Positions 1-8,503 of a stretch of DNA of 35,828 bases are shown piece by piece. Source of the stretch: Oscillospiraceae bacterium (GTDB lineage Bacteria; Bacillota_A; Clostridia; Oscillospirales; Ruminococcaceae); contig JAGAJA010000020.1 in the NCBI GenBank assembly GCA_017829075.1, positions 1-35,828 on the forward strand, written 5' to 3'. Every line of letters starts with the position of its first letter. The first letter of the stretch is position 1. Below the pieces are notes generated by a model, which saw nothing but the letters and a program-made list of their open reading frames with translations, did no database searches and was not told the DNA's origin. Both the position numbers and the translations under genes were made by a program.

Positions 1-4
1 CGAG

Positions 5-112
5 CAGATTTCGTACATGACTTATATCAGATGCTAGGCACCAAACCGCAGTAATACTGTATGTATTTCAAGGTTTGGTAACGACGCAGATGATATAAGT
101 CATAGAAATCTG
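5..112. repeat. Long imperfect inverted repeat downstream of araD
   Basis: The arms at about 5-47 and 72-112 are imperfect reverse complements: both carry CAGATTTC, a TGACTTATATCA core and the CCAAACC/GGTTTGG ends next to the loop. A small palindrome (CAGTA-A-TACTG) sits in the loop. It lies just past the 3' end of araD on the minus strand. It has no clear T-tract, so a simple terminator is uncertain; a MITE-like or RNA-stabilising element is equally possible. Confidence 0.5.
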
Positions 113-153
113 CCGTGAAGGAGGTTTTTAGAGGTGACCTATTTATAGTGAGT

Positions 154-846
154 TCAGCCCTGCCCGTAGTAGGCGTTCGCACCGTGCTTGCGCAGATAGT
201 GCTTGTCAAGAAGCTCCTGCTGCATTCTTCCGGCGGTGGGCGCGATGGTGAGCGCATGGTAGTTCATGAACGCGACTTCCTCCAGCACCACGGAGTTGTG
301 CACAGCTTCGTGCGCGTCCTTTCCCCAGGTGAACGGCCCGTGGCTCTTTACCAGAACCGCCGGAATGCTCATCGGGTCAATGCCGTTGAAGGTTTCGATT
401 ATGACCTTTCCGGTCTCCTTTTCGTATTCGCCGCGAATCTCCTCGGGGGTCATCGCGCGGGTGCAGGGGATCTCGCCGTAGAAGTAGTCGCCCTGGGTGG
501 TGCCCATCGGCTGTATCCCAACGCCCGCCTGCGCGAACGAAGTCGCCCAGCGGCTGTGGGTGTGGACTACTCCCCCGACAGCCGGGAACGCACGGTACAG
601 TTCCAGGTGAGTCGGCGTGTCGCTGGAGGGCTTCCACTTGCCCTCGGCTACCTTTCCGGTCGCGAGTTCTACCACCACCATGTCCTCTGCGGTCATTCCC
701 TCGTAGGGCACGCCGGAGGGCTTTATAACTATCATTCCGCTCTCGCGGTCAACCGCGGAAACATTGCCCCATGTGAACGTAACAAGGTTGTATTTCGGAA
801 GCAGAAGATTAGCTTCAAGCACTTCCTGCTTTAATTTCTCTAACAT
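154..846 (-). CDS. araD: L-ribulose-5-phosphate 4-epimerase
   Basis: This cytosolic class II aldolase-family enzyme converts L-ribulose-5-phosphate to D-xylulose-5-phosphate, the last step of L-arabinose entry into the pentose phosphate pathway. The 230 residues match the usual AraD length. Visible motifs are GNVSA (27-31), KPSG (42-45), SSD (74-76, phosphate binding), the metal-binding histidines H95, H97 (VHTHS) and H169 (KSHGPF), the catalytic-type D120 (QGDY) and the C-terminal tyrosines Y226/Y227. These positions closely follow the known E. coli AraD residues. The start has a good ribosome site (AAGGAGAG) that overlaps the end of the upstream kinase gene, with 11 bases between the genes, so the two are co-transcribed. 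No araA isomerase is seen in the window. It lies beyond the window or elsewhere in the genome. Confidence 0.95.
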   Translation of the reverse strand: MLEKLKQEVLEANLLLPKYNLVTFTWGNVSAVDRESGMIVIKPSGVPYEGMTAEDMVVVELATGKVAEGKWKPSSDTPTHLELYRAFPAVGGVVHTHSRWATSFAQAGVGIQPMGTTQGDYFYGEIPCTRAMTPEEIRGEYEKETGKVIIETFNGIDPMSIPAVLVKSHGPFTWGKDAHEAVHNSVVLEEVAFMNYHALTIAPTAGRMQQELLDKHYLRKHGANAYYGQG

Positions 847-857
847 TTTTTCTCTCC

Positions 858-2432
858 TTACTTCGCCGCCGCGTATTCCGCCGCCAGACCGCGCTTGTAG
901 TTCTCCATGAATTTCCGGAATCCCTCCGCGCCCTTTTCCTCGGGCTGTAGCGTCGTGGATTCCATGCCGCCGAATACCTCGCTGTCGAGGAACTCCGGCA
1001 GGGACTTATTATTTCCGCATACCGAGTAAGCCGCCAGCAGAGCCATTCCCCATGCGCCGCCCTCACCGGCGGTCTTCATGACGGAAACTGCGCAGCCCAG
1101 ACCGTCCGCGAGGAACTGCTGAGCAACTCCCCTGGTCTTGAACAGCCCGCCGTGTCCGGTTATCTTGTCAACGGAGACCTGCTCCTTGTCGAACAGGATA
1201 TCCATGCCGAGTTTCAGCGCCGCCATCGTGGAGTATATCTCCGCGCGGAACAGGTTCGCAAGGTTGAATTTTCCGTCCGGGGTGCGGAAGTACATCGGTC
1301 TGCCGTTTTCAGCGCCCGCGACAGGCTCGCCGGAAAGGAAGTTGTACGCGACTGTGCCGCCGCAGTCCGGGTCGGCGGTCAGCGCATTGCGATAAAGCAT
1401 TTCGTACAGTTCGGATTTATCGGTAGGATTTCCGCTGAGCGCCGCGAATTCACCGAACACGTTCACCCATGCGTCCAGCTCAGAGCAGCAGTTGTTGCAG
1501 TGCACCATAGCCACCGGAGCGCCGTCCGGGGTGGTCACTACGTCTATCTCCGGGTAGTAGCCTTTCAGCGGCTTGTCCAGGACGAGCATTGCGAATATCG
1601 AGGTTCCCGCGGACACGTTTCCGGTGCGCGGGAGAACGCTGTTCGTCGCCGCCATTCCGGTTCCCGCGTCGCCCTCGGGCGGGCAGACGGGGACTCCCGG
1701 CCGGAGATTTCCGCTCGGGTCGAGGAGCTTTGCGCCCTCCGCAGTCAGGACTGCTTCCCTTGCGCCCGCGTTGAGCACCCCGGGGAGTACTTCCGCAAGC
1801 TTCCCGGAGAATCCCTTATCAGCAAGCAGTTTATCTGCCTTCGCGATGTATTCCGCGTTGTAACCGATACCTTCCACCGGGAAAATACCGGAGGCCTCTC
1901 CAACGCCGACCTGGCGCTTTCCGGTCAGCTGATAGTGGATATATCCCGCCAGCGTGTTGATGTGCGCGATATTCTTAACGTGCTCCTCGCCGTTCAGCAC
2001 CGCCTGGTAGAGGTGCGCGATGCTCCAGCGCTGGGGAATGTTGAAGCCGAGCAGCTCCGACAACTCGGAAGCCGCCTGCTCGGTGATGGTGTTTCTCCAT
2101 GTGCGGAACGGAACCAGCAGATTGTCGTCCTTATCGAAAGCCATATAGCCGTGCATCATGCCGGAGATCCCCATTGCGCCGTAGCCCGTGGGAATCACGC
2201 CGTATTTGCTCTTGACATCCTCGACAAGGCTTGCGTAGCAGTGCTGAAGTCCGGTGGTGATGTCCTCGAGGGAGTAGGTCCACACGCCGTTCTCATAGCG
2301 GTTCTGCCAGTCGTGGCTGCCGCTGGCGATGGGCGCGAACGTATCGTCAACAAGCACCGCCTTGATTCTGGTGGAGCCAAACTCTATGCCGAGGTAGGTC
2401 TTATTGCTCTGTATTTTTTCTTTTATCGTCAT
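858..2432 (-). CDS. FGGY-family carbohydrate kinase, probable L-ribulokinase (AraK-like)
   Basis: A 524-residue FGGY-type sugar kinase. The N-terminal phosphate-binding motif is [16 protein letters not shown]. Further conserved FGGY features are the [10 protein letters not shown] substrate-side segment, a [17 protein letters not shown] region and the C-terminal GHGGLFKT adenosine-site loop. It sits directly before araD and divergent from an AraR-like regulator, so the expected reaction is ATP-dependent phosphorylation of L-ribulose. It does not look like classical enteric AraB (about 560 aa). A non-orthologous ribulokinase, AraK, is known in clostridia, and this is my preferred assignment. 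Xylulokinase-like activity cannot be excluded by eye. The start at 2432 is chosen for its AAGGAGAAC ribosome site; an upstream in-frame start at 2477 has none and would read through the promoter/operator. Confidence 0.85.
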   Translation of the reverse strand: MTIKEKIQSNKTYLGIEFGSTRIKAVLVDDTFAPIASGSHDWQNRYENGVWTYSLEDITTGLQHCYASLVEDVKSKYGVIPTGYGAMGISGMMHGYMAFDKDDNLLVPFRTWRNTITEQAASELSELLGFNIPQRWSIAHLYQAVLNGEEHVKNIAHINTLAGYIHYQLTGKRQVGVGEASGIFPVEGIGYNAEYIAKADKLLADKGFSGKLAEVLPGVLNAGAREAVLTAEGAKLLDPSGNLRPGVPVCPPEGDAGTGMAATNSVLPRTGNVSAGTSIFAMLVLDKPLKGYYPEIDVVTTPDGAPVAMVHCNNCCSELDAWVNVFGEFAALSGNPTDKSELYEMLYRNALTADPDCGGTVAYNFLSGEPVAGAENGRPMYFRTPDGKFNLANLFRAEIYSTMAALKLGMDILFDKEQVSVDKITGHGGLFKTRGVAQQFLADGLGCAVSVMKTAGEGGAWGMALLAAYSVCGNNKSLPEFLDSEVFGGMESTTLQPEEKGAEGFRKFMENYKRGLAAEYAAAK

Positions 2433-2468
2433 GCCGTTCTCCTTGCTTTGCAGATAAATTTCAGGAAA

Positions 2469-2486
2469 ACAATACAACTTTTTTCC
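2469..2486 (-). promoter_or_regulatory. Operator-like site in kinase-araD promoter
   Basis: On the minus strand this reads GGAAAAAAGTTGTATTGT. It almost repeats GGAAAAAGTTGTATT in the divergent regulator promoter. Both copies end in a -10-like TATTGT/TATTAT, so a bound repressor would cover the promoter. I infer that it is the AraR operator of the kinase-araD operon. Confidence 0.5.
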
Positions 2487-2612
2487 TGTCTGCCGTATTC
2501 TTTTCTTATTTTACCACATAACCCCGATTAATTCAATCAGCAATATAAATAATAATCCGCCCGCAAATTGTGACAACTGCATAAAAATACAGCCAAAGCA
2601 CTGCCGACCCGC

Positions 2613-2641
2613 TTGACATACGCCGGAAAAAGTTGTATTAT
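2613..2641 (+). promoter_or_regulatory. Sigma-A promoter of the araR-like gene with embedded operator
   Basis: TTGACA (2613-2618), a 17-base spacer and TATTAT (2636-2641) form a near-consensus sigma-A promoter. The spacer and -10 contain GGAAAAAGTTGTATT, the motif shared with the divergent kinase promoter, which suggests autorepression. Confidence 0.7.
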
Positions 2642-2676
2642 ATCCATAGGATATTTGTATTGCTTTTCGGAGGAGC

Positions 2677-3735
2677 GTGACCTGCTTGAAAAAATACGAA
2701 AAAGTCGCTTCTGCGATAACCGCCGATATAGAAAGCGGAAAATACCCGCTCGGCGCAGTCCTGCCGACAGAGGAAAAACTGACCGCCATGTACGCAGTGA
2801 GCCGCCAGACAGTGCGCCGCGCGCTTTCCGTGCTGGTGGAAAGCGGACTTATATCAAAGCGGCAGGGCAGCGGTTCGGTGGTGCGCCCGAAGCGGCTGAA
2901 CCCGAGGACGGGAAAGATAGCGGTGGTCGCAACGTACATCAGCGATTACATTTTTCCGAGCCAGCTGCGGGCTGTCGAGGAAGTGCTGTCCGAAAACAAG
3001 TACACCGCGGTCCTTTCCGCGACCCGCAACCGCGTCTGCAACGAGCGCGCTATCCTAGAAGAAATACTGAAAGATCCCGTTGACGGCATACTGATAGAGG
3101 GAACAAAATCCGCAATGCCGAACCCGAATTTCGATTTATACGAGAAGCTCATAGACATGGGAATCCCGGTGGTGTTTTTCAACGGATATTACCCGGCGCT
3201 CAGCGGCACATATTCCGTCTGCGCGGACAATCAGGCGGGCGGCGCCGAACTTGTGCGGCATTTAATCGACCGCGGCCACACGAAGATCGCAGGGTATTTC
3301 AAGAGCGATGATATCCAGGGTCATCAGCGGTATTCGGGCTTTATTTCGGAGCTGTACCGCAGCGGTCTGGTCATTCCTGACGAGAACGTGTTCTGGTACA
3401 CCACGGAAACAAAGGAAGCGCTTTTCGACAAACCGGAGGAGGTGCTAAAGCGCCTCGGCGATAACACGGCGGTCGTGTGCTACAATGACGAGGTGGCGTT
3501 CGGACTTGTTAAGTGCCTGCTTTCCGCCGGCAGACGCGTTCCGGAGGACGTTGCTGTAGTCAGCTTCGACAACAGCAGTCTCAGCCGTATCTCCCGGGTG
3601 CCGATAACCTCGCTTTCCTACGAGGACAGGAACATCGGCAGGATAGCGGCGCAGATGCTTGTCGATATCCTGAACGGCAGGGAGGTTTCTTCCGAGGTGC
3701 TGCCGTGGACTTTTATCCGGAAAGAAAGCTCATAA
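2677..3735 (+). CDS. araR: AraR-like transcriptional repressor (GntR-type HTH plus LacI/PBP1-type sensor)
   Basis: The N-terminal 70 residues are a GntR winged helix-turn-helix (IESGKYPLGAVLPTEEKL, VSRQTVRRAL, ISKRQGSGSVV). The remaining ~275 residues are a periplasmic-binding-protein-like sugar sensor of the LacI/GalR kind (VDGILIEGT, IPVVFFNGYY, DNQAGGAELVRHLIDRGH, VVCYNDEVAFG, VAVVSFDNSSL). This hybrid build and the divergent arabinose genes match AraR, which releases DNA when it binds L-arabinose. The GTG start at 2677 sits only 3-4 bases after GGAGG. An in-frame TTG at 2686 has better spacing and would give an N-terminus starting KKYEKV, closer to B. subtilis AraR, so the true start may be 2686. 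Confidence 0.88.
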   Translation: MTCLKKYEKVASAITADIESGKYPLGAVLPTEEKLTAMYAVSRQTVRRALSVLVESGLISKRQGSGSVVRPKRLNPRTGKIAVVATYISDYIFPSQLRAVEEVLSENKYTAVLSATRNRVCNERAILEEILKDPVDGILIEGTKSAMPNPNFDLYEKLIDMGIPVVFFNGYYPALSGTYSVCADNQAGGAELVRHLIDRGHTKIAGYFKSDDIQGHQRYSGFISELYRSGLVIPDENVFWYTTETKEALFDKPEEVLKRLGDNTAVVCYNDEVAFGLVKCLLSAGRRVPEDVAVVSFDNSSLSRISRVPITSLSYEDRNIGRIAAQMLVDILNGREVSSEVLPWTFIRKESS

Positions 3736-3885
3736 CAGCGCCCATGAGCGCAAGGCTTTCGAAGATAAAGCGTGTGCGGAGCTTCTGCTCAGAGTGATCC
3801 TGAAGCGGCTGCGGGCGAAGAAAAAAGTCGTTTCTGCGGCGCTTATCGACATATCGTTAATTTCACACAATAAAGGAGGCAGCGA
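3736..3885. other. Intergenic stretch with an open but startless frame
   Basis: One frame stays open from the end of the araR-like gene to a TGA that overlaps the ATG of the next gene (3887-3889). It has no ATG, only a possible GTG giving about 31 residues. The ribosome site AAAGGAGG of the next gene lies at about 3873-3880. It is probably a leader or a decayed gene end, and I do not call a gene. Confidence 0.3.
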
Positions 3886-4677
3886 ATGAACACCGAAAAA
3901 ACCATCTCATTCATATCCGACCGTAAGCATTACGACATACCCGAAAGCAGTATATTGTATATTTCCATGAAGAAGCAGGACGCGTTTATCCATATTTCGG
4001 ACGGAAGCGTGCTCAAGACGCGCATGACATTTGCCGAGCTTCAGAGCATGCTCAGCGCAAATTTTATAAGAATAACCCGCGGGTGCCTTGTTTCCGCAAT
4101 GGCTATCCACAGCGTAGGCAAGCTCATCACCCTGTCAAACGGCGAATCGCTGGAATATGCCACGCAGCACCGCCGGGAGATACTGGAGAAATTCCATGCG
4201 AAACAGCAATCGATCATAGATTCGCTTGCCGACAACGACAATCCCACTGATATTGAGGAATACCATCAGCACTACAAATGCTTTGACAGCATTCCCATTG
4301 CGTTCACCGACATCGAGATGATATTCAACGAGGAAAGTCAGGCGGTGGACTGGATATTCCGCTATGGAAACGAAGCGCTTGCCAGGCTGGAGGAATGTCC
4401 GCTGGACGTACTTATCGGCAACACATTCGGCAGCATTTTTCCCAACATGGATTCAAAATGGCTGCGCAGCTACGAGCATTCCGTGATGTATGGCGAAACG
4501 CTTGAAATAGTCGATTACAGCCCCGAGATAGACAAATACCTGCGGATAGTCTGCTTCCCTACGTTCAAGGGACACTGCGGCTGCCTTCTGTTCGATATAT
4601 CGGAAACGAATTTCTCGGTTGAAAAGACAGTCGGCGAAAAAGCATTGCTGATGTATCTGAAAAAGCTGATGGAATAA
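3886..4677 (+). CDS. LytTR DNA-binding domain protein with C-terminal PAS-like domain
   Basis: A 263-residue protein. Residues 1 to about 105 fit the LytTR DNA-binding fold (YDIPESSILYISMKKQDAFI, LKTRMTFAELQSML, FIRITRGCLVS, ITLSNGESLEYATQHRREI). Residues ~135-250 resemble a PAS sensor (ITDIEMIFNE-type segment, WIFRYGNEALARLE, LIGNTFGSIFP). There is no receiver domain, so phosphorelay control by a histidine kinase is not expected; the PAS part may sense a ligand directly. It has a strong AAAGGAGG ribosome site and a hairpin terminator downstream. Its target may be its own promoter or the adjacent dockerin gene, but nothing in the sequence proves that. Confidence is high for LytTR and moderate for PAS. 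Confidence 0.75.
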   Translation: MNTEKTISFISDRKHYDIPESSILYISMKKQDAFIHISDGSVLKTRMTFAELQSMLSANFIRITRGCLVSAMAIHSVGKLITLSNGESLEYATQHRREILEKFHAKQQSIIDSLADNDNPTDIEEYHQHYKCFDSIPIAFTDIEMIFNEESQAVDWIFRYGNEALARLEECPLDVLIGNTFGSIFPNMDSKWLRSYEHSVMYGETLEIVDYSPEIDKYLRIVCFPTFKGHCGCLLFDISETNFSVEKTVGEKALLMYLKKLME

Positions 4678-4714
4678 AATGCAATAACCGTATATCACAG
4701 CCATAACAAACAGC

Positions 4715-4760
4715 GCCAACGTGGAACAAAAGTCCATTCGTTCCACATTGGCACTTTATT
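4715..4760 (+). terminator. Hairpin terminator after LytTR gene
   Basis: GCCAACGTGGAAC (4715-4727) pairs with GTTCCACATTGGC (4740-4752) with one mismatch. A moderately T-rich tail follows. Confidence 0.6.
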
Positions 4761-4793
4761 CGTTACATGTTTGTGCTATTGGTTCCAGGTATA

Positions 4794-4822
4794 TTGACAA
4801 ATCCAAAAAACAAATGTATAAT
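4794..4822 (+). promoter_or_regulatory. Consensus sigma-A promoter of dockerin gene
   Basis: TTGACA (4794-4799), a 17-base spacer and TATAAT (4817-4822): a perfect consensus promoter 46 bases before the start codon of the dockerin protein. AGGAGGG precedes the ATG. Confidence 0.85.
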
Positions 4823-4867
4823 ATATAAAGGTACGGATAACAGGCATTGATACACTAGGAGGGTATA

Positions 4868-7732
4868 ATGAAACTTAAATCTTCAGTGAAATGGGCGATA
4901 GCCGCTGCGGCTACCGTTACAACGGTTACAGTGAGCGTGGGCATGATAGCAAACGCTTACACTTACAATTGGGATGAAACTTCCGGAGGCGGTTACGGTA
5001 TTTTTGGCAATGACAAAATAGAAGAAGAATATTTCCGAGAAGGCTATGATTTTGAATTTTCGGAGGAAAACTCTGCGCTGAAGCAGGCGGTTAGATTTGA
5101 ACTGAGCGTTGATATCGAAGACTACTATTCAAACAAGATTTTTTGTAATATACCTGCGAAGGCAACCATCATTTTCGGCGGGTACGATGAAAACGGCGAC
5201 AGGGTTGAAATCGGTCAACTTGTGAAAAATGAGGCTTATTCCGGCGACCTGGAATACTCTTTTACTGACGCTGATAAAGACCGCATGGCAAGCGGAAAGT
5301 TCTGGATGGATCTTGAGGACCAGTCTTACTCAAGCATTGAGTTTAAATCCATAAAGTTCTACGACAAGGACGACCGCTGCATACTCTACGGCTGCGCGCA
5401 GGACACGGATTTGAATGAAGAGAATTATAAGTGGTATGGTCAGTGGACGTTCTATCAGCTTAAAGGTCCCAGACCGATAATTTCGGGTATTCAGAACGCC
5501 GACGGTACCTATGCGCTGAATGCAGAAGTCACGTCAGGCGGTTTGGCGATGTCGGTAGAAACAAGCAACAACGCAAAATCAGACATATGCGAATTTGAAC
5601 TTAGTAATGCCGTACAGATCTTCACCATGAACGGCGCCGATGTAACCGGCAAACAGCAGCTCGCATTTAATTCAGCCGAGGGGGCAAACAACGAGTACAG
5701 CTTTGTAACCAATGCGTCCGTTGTTCTCAAGGATACCCGAAATCTCGACGCGGACGGTAAACCTACGGAAATTGAGCTTTACAGCGTCAGCAATGAACAG
5801 ACCGTAACGATCGGAAAGTTGAAGATCGAAGCGGGAGAGCCTCAGCTTTTGGGCGAACTCCCAACATTAAGCTACGGCGATTATAACAGCGCCGATGAGC
5901 TTCTTGAAGCGTTAAACAATGCCACTCGCGATAAAAACTCCGATGCTCCGAACGTTGAGGACGCTTTCGTGGACAGCTCCGTTACGGACGATACCGCGCT
6001 TTTCAGCAGAGTTTTGATTCCCAGCGCTGACGGAAGCAGAAAAGTAATTGCAAAGGTGGTTTACGATGAAGTATCGGGCTTTGACCCCGCTTCGCACAAG
6101 GCGCAGACGATCACGCTGAAGGCTCATGCCGAGGCGAACGACATTGAATTTGTGAACGGCACAGTCACGTTCGAGAAAGAGATGAATTGCAGCGCCGATT
6201 ATATCGACAGCGTAAAAATCAGCAAGCAGCCCAAGACAGACTACGGATACCGCGAGGACCTTGACCTCTCGGGCGGCGAGCTGACGATCACCTATGACAG
6301 CGGCAACACGGAAGCCGTCCCCATGACGGACGCAAGGGTTTCGGCAGACGGATTTTACGGTGCGAACGGAGAGTTCCCCGCATACAATTCAGAGGTTAAG
6401 GTAACCGTTACATACACCGCCGAGGACGGCGTTTACGACCCTGCGCGCGCAGACGGCGCAAGGTTCTCAGTCGATTTTACGGCAAAAATCAAAGATATTC
6501 CTGCGCTTGACGCTCCTGTTATCACTCCAAACGGAGGTACGTTCAGCAAGTCCTGCGAAGTCAGCATTACCGCGCAGGAGGGCGCGTCCATCTTCTACAC
6601 CACGGACGGCACCGTTCCTACGGCGGACAGCAGCAGATACACCGCTCCTTTTACCATCACAAACAGCGCAGTCGTAAAGGCGATAGCAGTCAAGGAGGGC
6701 TACAGCAACAGCAAGATTTCTTGCGCAGCGTTCACCAGAGAGATCTCTGCGCTTGACGCTCCTGTTATCACTCCCAACGGAGGTACGTTCAGCAAGTCCT
6801 GCGAAGTCAGCATTACCGCGCAGGAGGGCGCGTCTATCTTCTACACCACGGACGGCACCGATCCTACGGCGGACAGCAGCAGATACACCGCTCCTTTTAC
6901 CATCACAAACAGCACAGTCGTAAAGGCGATAGCAGTCAAGGAGGGATACAGCAACAGCAAGATCGCGACCGCTGAATTTACCAAGCGTTCCGGCGGGGGC
7001 AGCGGCAGCGGGGGCAGCGGCGGCAGCAGACCCACAGCTTCTACCGAGCCTGACGATCCCACTATCGGCGGTTCGTCAAAGAGCTGGAGCGATATTGCGG
7101 CTGACCTTGCAAAGCTCGCAGAGGGTTCGGAGGTTACAATTCAGCTTAACGGAAACACTACCGTTCCTTTTGTGGTGATCAAAGAAATTGACGACAAGTA
7201 TCTTAAAGTACACTTTATAGCTGACAGCTCTCACGGCTGGTTCGTTGACGGCGCGAAAATTACCGCTCCGGCGGCGGCAGATCTCTCTTTCATCAGGACC
7301 GCAAGCCAGAAGCATGACGGTCTGCGTGGAATTGAGGGCACGCAGTTCAGGATCAACAACACAGGCGTTCCCGCGGGTCTTGAAATTGCGTTCAAATCTG
7401 AACACGCAGGCAAGTTTGCGAACCTCTATAAGTCCGTTGACGGCAAGCTGGTATTCGTGACCTGCGCTAAACTCGGTGCGGACGGCAAGGTGCTCCTGCC
7501 GAATGTCACCGAAAAAAGCGATTACATCGCAATGCTCTGCGCATTCAGCGACCTTCCGGGCGATATGTCCAACGACGGCGTTCTGAACGCAGCGGACGCA
7601 AGCGCGATACTCAAGGACATTGTCAGTCCGGGAAGCGGCGTGAACCCGCTTATGGCAGATTTCAACGGTGACGGAAATGTCAACGCTATAGACGCTTCTG
7701 CAATTCTGAAAAGAATAGTTGGTTTGATCTAA
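4868..7732 (+). CDS. Secreted dockerin protein with Ig-like and tandem chitobiase C-terminal-type domains
   Basis: A 954-residue exported protein. The signal peptide ends at about residue 30 (MIANA|Y). A long unassigned region follows, then a bacterial Ig-like segment (about 447-545; ISKQPKTDYGYREDLDLSGG). Two almost identical 82-residue repeats come next (from 546 and from 628), of the beta-hexosaminidase C-terminal type (FYTTDG, ADSSRYTAPF, VKAIAVKEGYSNS). A glycine-serine linker follows (709-720), then a domain of unknown role. The C-terminus is a type I dockerin (898-954) with two calcium-loop repeats, SNDGVLNAADASAILKDI and NGDGNVNAIDASAILKRI. Dockerins bind cohesins, so it should attach to a cell-surface or cellulosome-like scaffold. 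No catalytic glycoside hydrolase domain is evident, so an adhesive or structural role is likely. It has its own promoter and terminator. Confidence 0.85.
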   Translation: MKLKSSVKWAIAAAATVTTVTVSVGMIANAYTYNWDETSGGGYGIFGNDKIEEEYFREGYDFEFSEENSALKQAVRFELSVDIEDYYSNKIFCNIPAKATIIFGGYDENGDRVEIGQLVKNEAYSGDLEYSFTDADKDRMASGKFWMDLEDQSYSSIEFKSIKFYDKDDRCILYGCAQDTDLNEENYKWYGQWTFYQLKGPRPIISGIQNADGTYALNAEVTSGGLAMSVETSNNAKSDICEFELSNAVQIFTMNGADVTGKQQLAFNSAEGANNEYSFVTNASVVLKDTRNLDADGKPTEIELYSVSNEQTVTIGKLKIEAGEPQLLGELPTLSYGDYNSADELLEALNNATRDKNSDAPNVEDAFVDSSVTDDTALFSRVLIPSADGSRKVIAKVVYDEVSGFDPASHKAQTITLKAHAEANDIEFVNGTVTFEKEMNCSADYIDSVKISKQPKTDYGYREDLDLSGGELTITYDSGNTEAVPMTDARVSADGFYGANGEFPAYNSEVKVTVTYTAEDGVYDPARADGARFSVDFTAKIKDIPALDAPVITPNGGTFSKSCEVSITAQEGASIFYTTDGTVPTADSSRYTAPFTITNSAVVKAIAVKEGYSNSKISCAAFTREISALDAPVITPNGGTFSKSCEVSITAQEGASIFYTTDGTDPTADSSRYTAPFTITNSTVVKAIAVKEGYSNSKIATAEFTKRSGGGSGSGGSGGSRPTASTEPDDPTIGGSSKSWSDIAADLAKLAEGSEVTIQLNGNTTVPFVVIKEIDDKYLKVHFIADSSHGWFVDGAKITAPAAADLSFIRTASQKHDGLRGIEGTQFRINNTGVPAGLEIAFKSEHAGKFANLYKSVDGKLVFVTCAKLGADGKVLLPNVTEKSDYIAMLCAFSDLPGDMSNDGVLNAADASAILKDIVSPGSGVNPLMADFNGDGNVNAIDASAILKRIVGLI
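6503..6991 (+). repeat. Intragenic 246-bp tandem duplication (82-aa domains)
   Basis: Two copies start at 6503 and 6749 and are nearly identical in DNA. The proteins differ at a few residues (TVP/TDP, SAV/STV) and at the last ~8 positions. The high DNA identity indicates a recent duplication or gene conversion. Confidence 0.9.
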
Positions 7733-7741
7733 ACAGCTTTT

Positions 7742-7773
7742 ATCCTCCCTTGCCGGCGCAGGGGAGGATTTTT
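7742..7773 (+). terminator. Rho-independent terminator of dockerin gene
   Basis: ATCCTCCC (7742-7749) pairs with GGGAGGAT (7762-7769), followed by a T run. Confidence 0.85.
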
Positions 7774-7954
7774 CACGTTAATTTCTGATAAACGCAAGCG
7801 GGGATATACTAAGGCACCACCGCGCTATTGGATTTCAAAAGGAAAAGTTCACAAAAAAGCGATCAAAAGAATGACAACAGCAGATCATACGCCCACGTAT
7901 ATGCGGAACAAGTAAGAAAACCAGCCGGAATTACAAAAAAGTCCGGCGGAGCGC

Positions 7955-7983
7955 TTGACAAACCGAGCAGAATGTGATATACT
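7955..7983 (+). promoter_or_regulatory. Sigma-A promoter of tmRNA gene
   Basis: TTGACA (7955-7960), 17 bases, TATACT (7978-7983), ending about 30 bases before the mature tmRNA 5' end. A small hairpin (GCCGGA/TCCGGC, 7924-7947) lies just upstream. The stretch 7774-7954 holds no convincing gene. Confidence 0.8.
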
Positions 7984-8014
7984 ATATTAACACTGAAAGC
8001 TTAGGCATTTCCAG

Positions 8015-8365
8015 GGGGCCGTAAAGGCTTCGACGGGGATCCTGAGGCTCGATAAGCGGGTAGTGAGGGCGAAATCACTTTAATCGTCGCACCTTTAAAT
8101 TTAAACGCAGATTACAATTCTGAGTTAGTAGCTGCCTAAGCGGCTTCCGTCATACCTCGCAGTACCACGGGCGGGGATATGGCGTCGACTAGTGGTGAAC
8201 GTCATTGATGAGTTGCCTTGTAATCTCTGATGTACTAAAGGCTGCCAAACCTGAGAGCCTGTCTGTCGGCGCTCAGGCAAGGGAGATCTAAATGACCGAC
8301 TGCACCCGGAGAAAGTCGTGAGGACGGGTTTTCGGACAGGGGTTCAATTCCCCTCGGCTCCACCA
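8015..8365 (+). ncRNA. ssrA: Transfer-messenger RNA (tmRNA)
   Basis: A 351-nt tmRNA that rescues stalled ribosomes with SmpB. The 5' end GGGGCCGTAAAGG and the 3' end CGGCTCCACCA form a 7-bp acceptor stem (one G-U pair), and the T-arm loop GGTTCAATTCC is near the 3' end. The likely tag frame resumes at GCA 8089 and ends at TAA 8137-8139. It encodes a 16-residue tag, APLNLNADYNSELVAA, whose hydrophobic VAA end suits ClpXP-type proteolysis. The resume codon is inferred from its resemblance to other tmRNAs (GTCGCA context). No smpB gene is present in the window. Confidence 0.95.
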
Positions 8366-8424
8366 AAGTCAAAAGCGTCGAACTCCGTTTCGTAAGGAAC
8401 GGGTTCGCGCTTATATGCAGATTT

Positions 8425-8452
8425 GAGGACGGTTGATTGCCGTCCTCTTTTT
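8425..8452 (+). terminator. Terminator of tmRNA
   Basis: GAGGACGG (8425-8432) pairs with CCGTCCTC (8440-8447), followed by TTTTT. Confidence 0.9.
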
Positions 8453-8503
8453 CTGTTATGAATCACCTTGAAGCATACTTATCCACTAATCCTTTATCTG
8501 AAA

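Noticed and set aside
115..834. Long plus-strand open frame opposite araD
   Set aside because: It is the antisense shadow of a clear araD gene, with arginine/valine-rich composition and no family resemblance.
1152..2531. 459-codon plus-strand open frame opposite the kinase gene
   Set aside because: Antisense shadow of the kinase gene; it starts inside that gene, covers the operator region and resembles no protein family.
7789..7919. Basic open frame (KAPPRYWISKGKVHKKAIKR)
   Set aside because: No start codon with a ribosome site; it follows a terminator and precedes the tmRNA promoter. It may be a decayed small gene.
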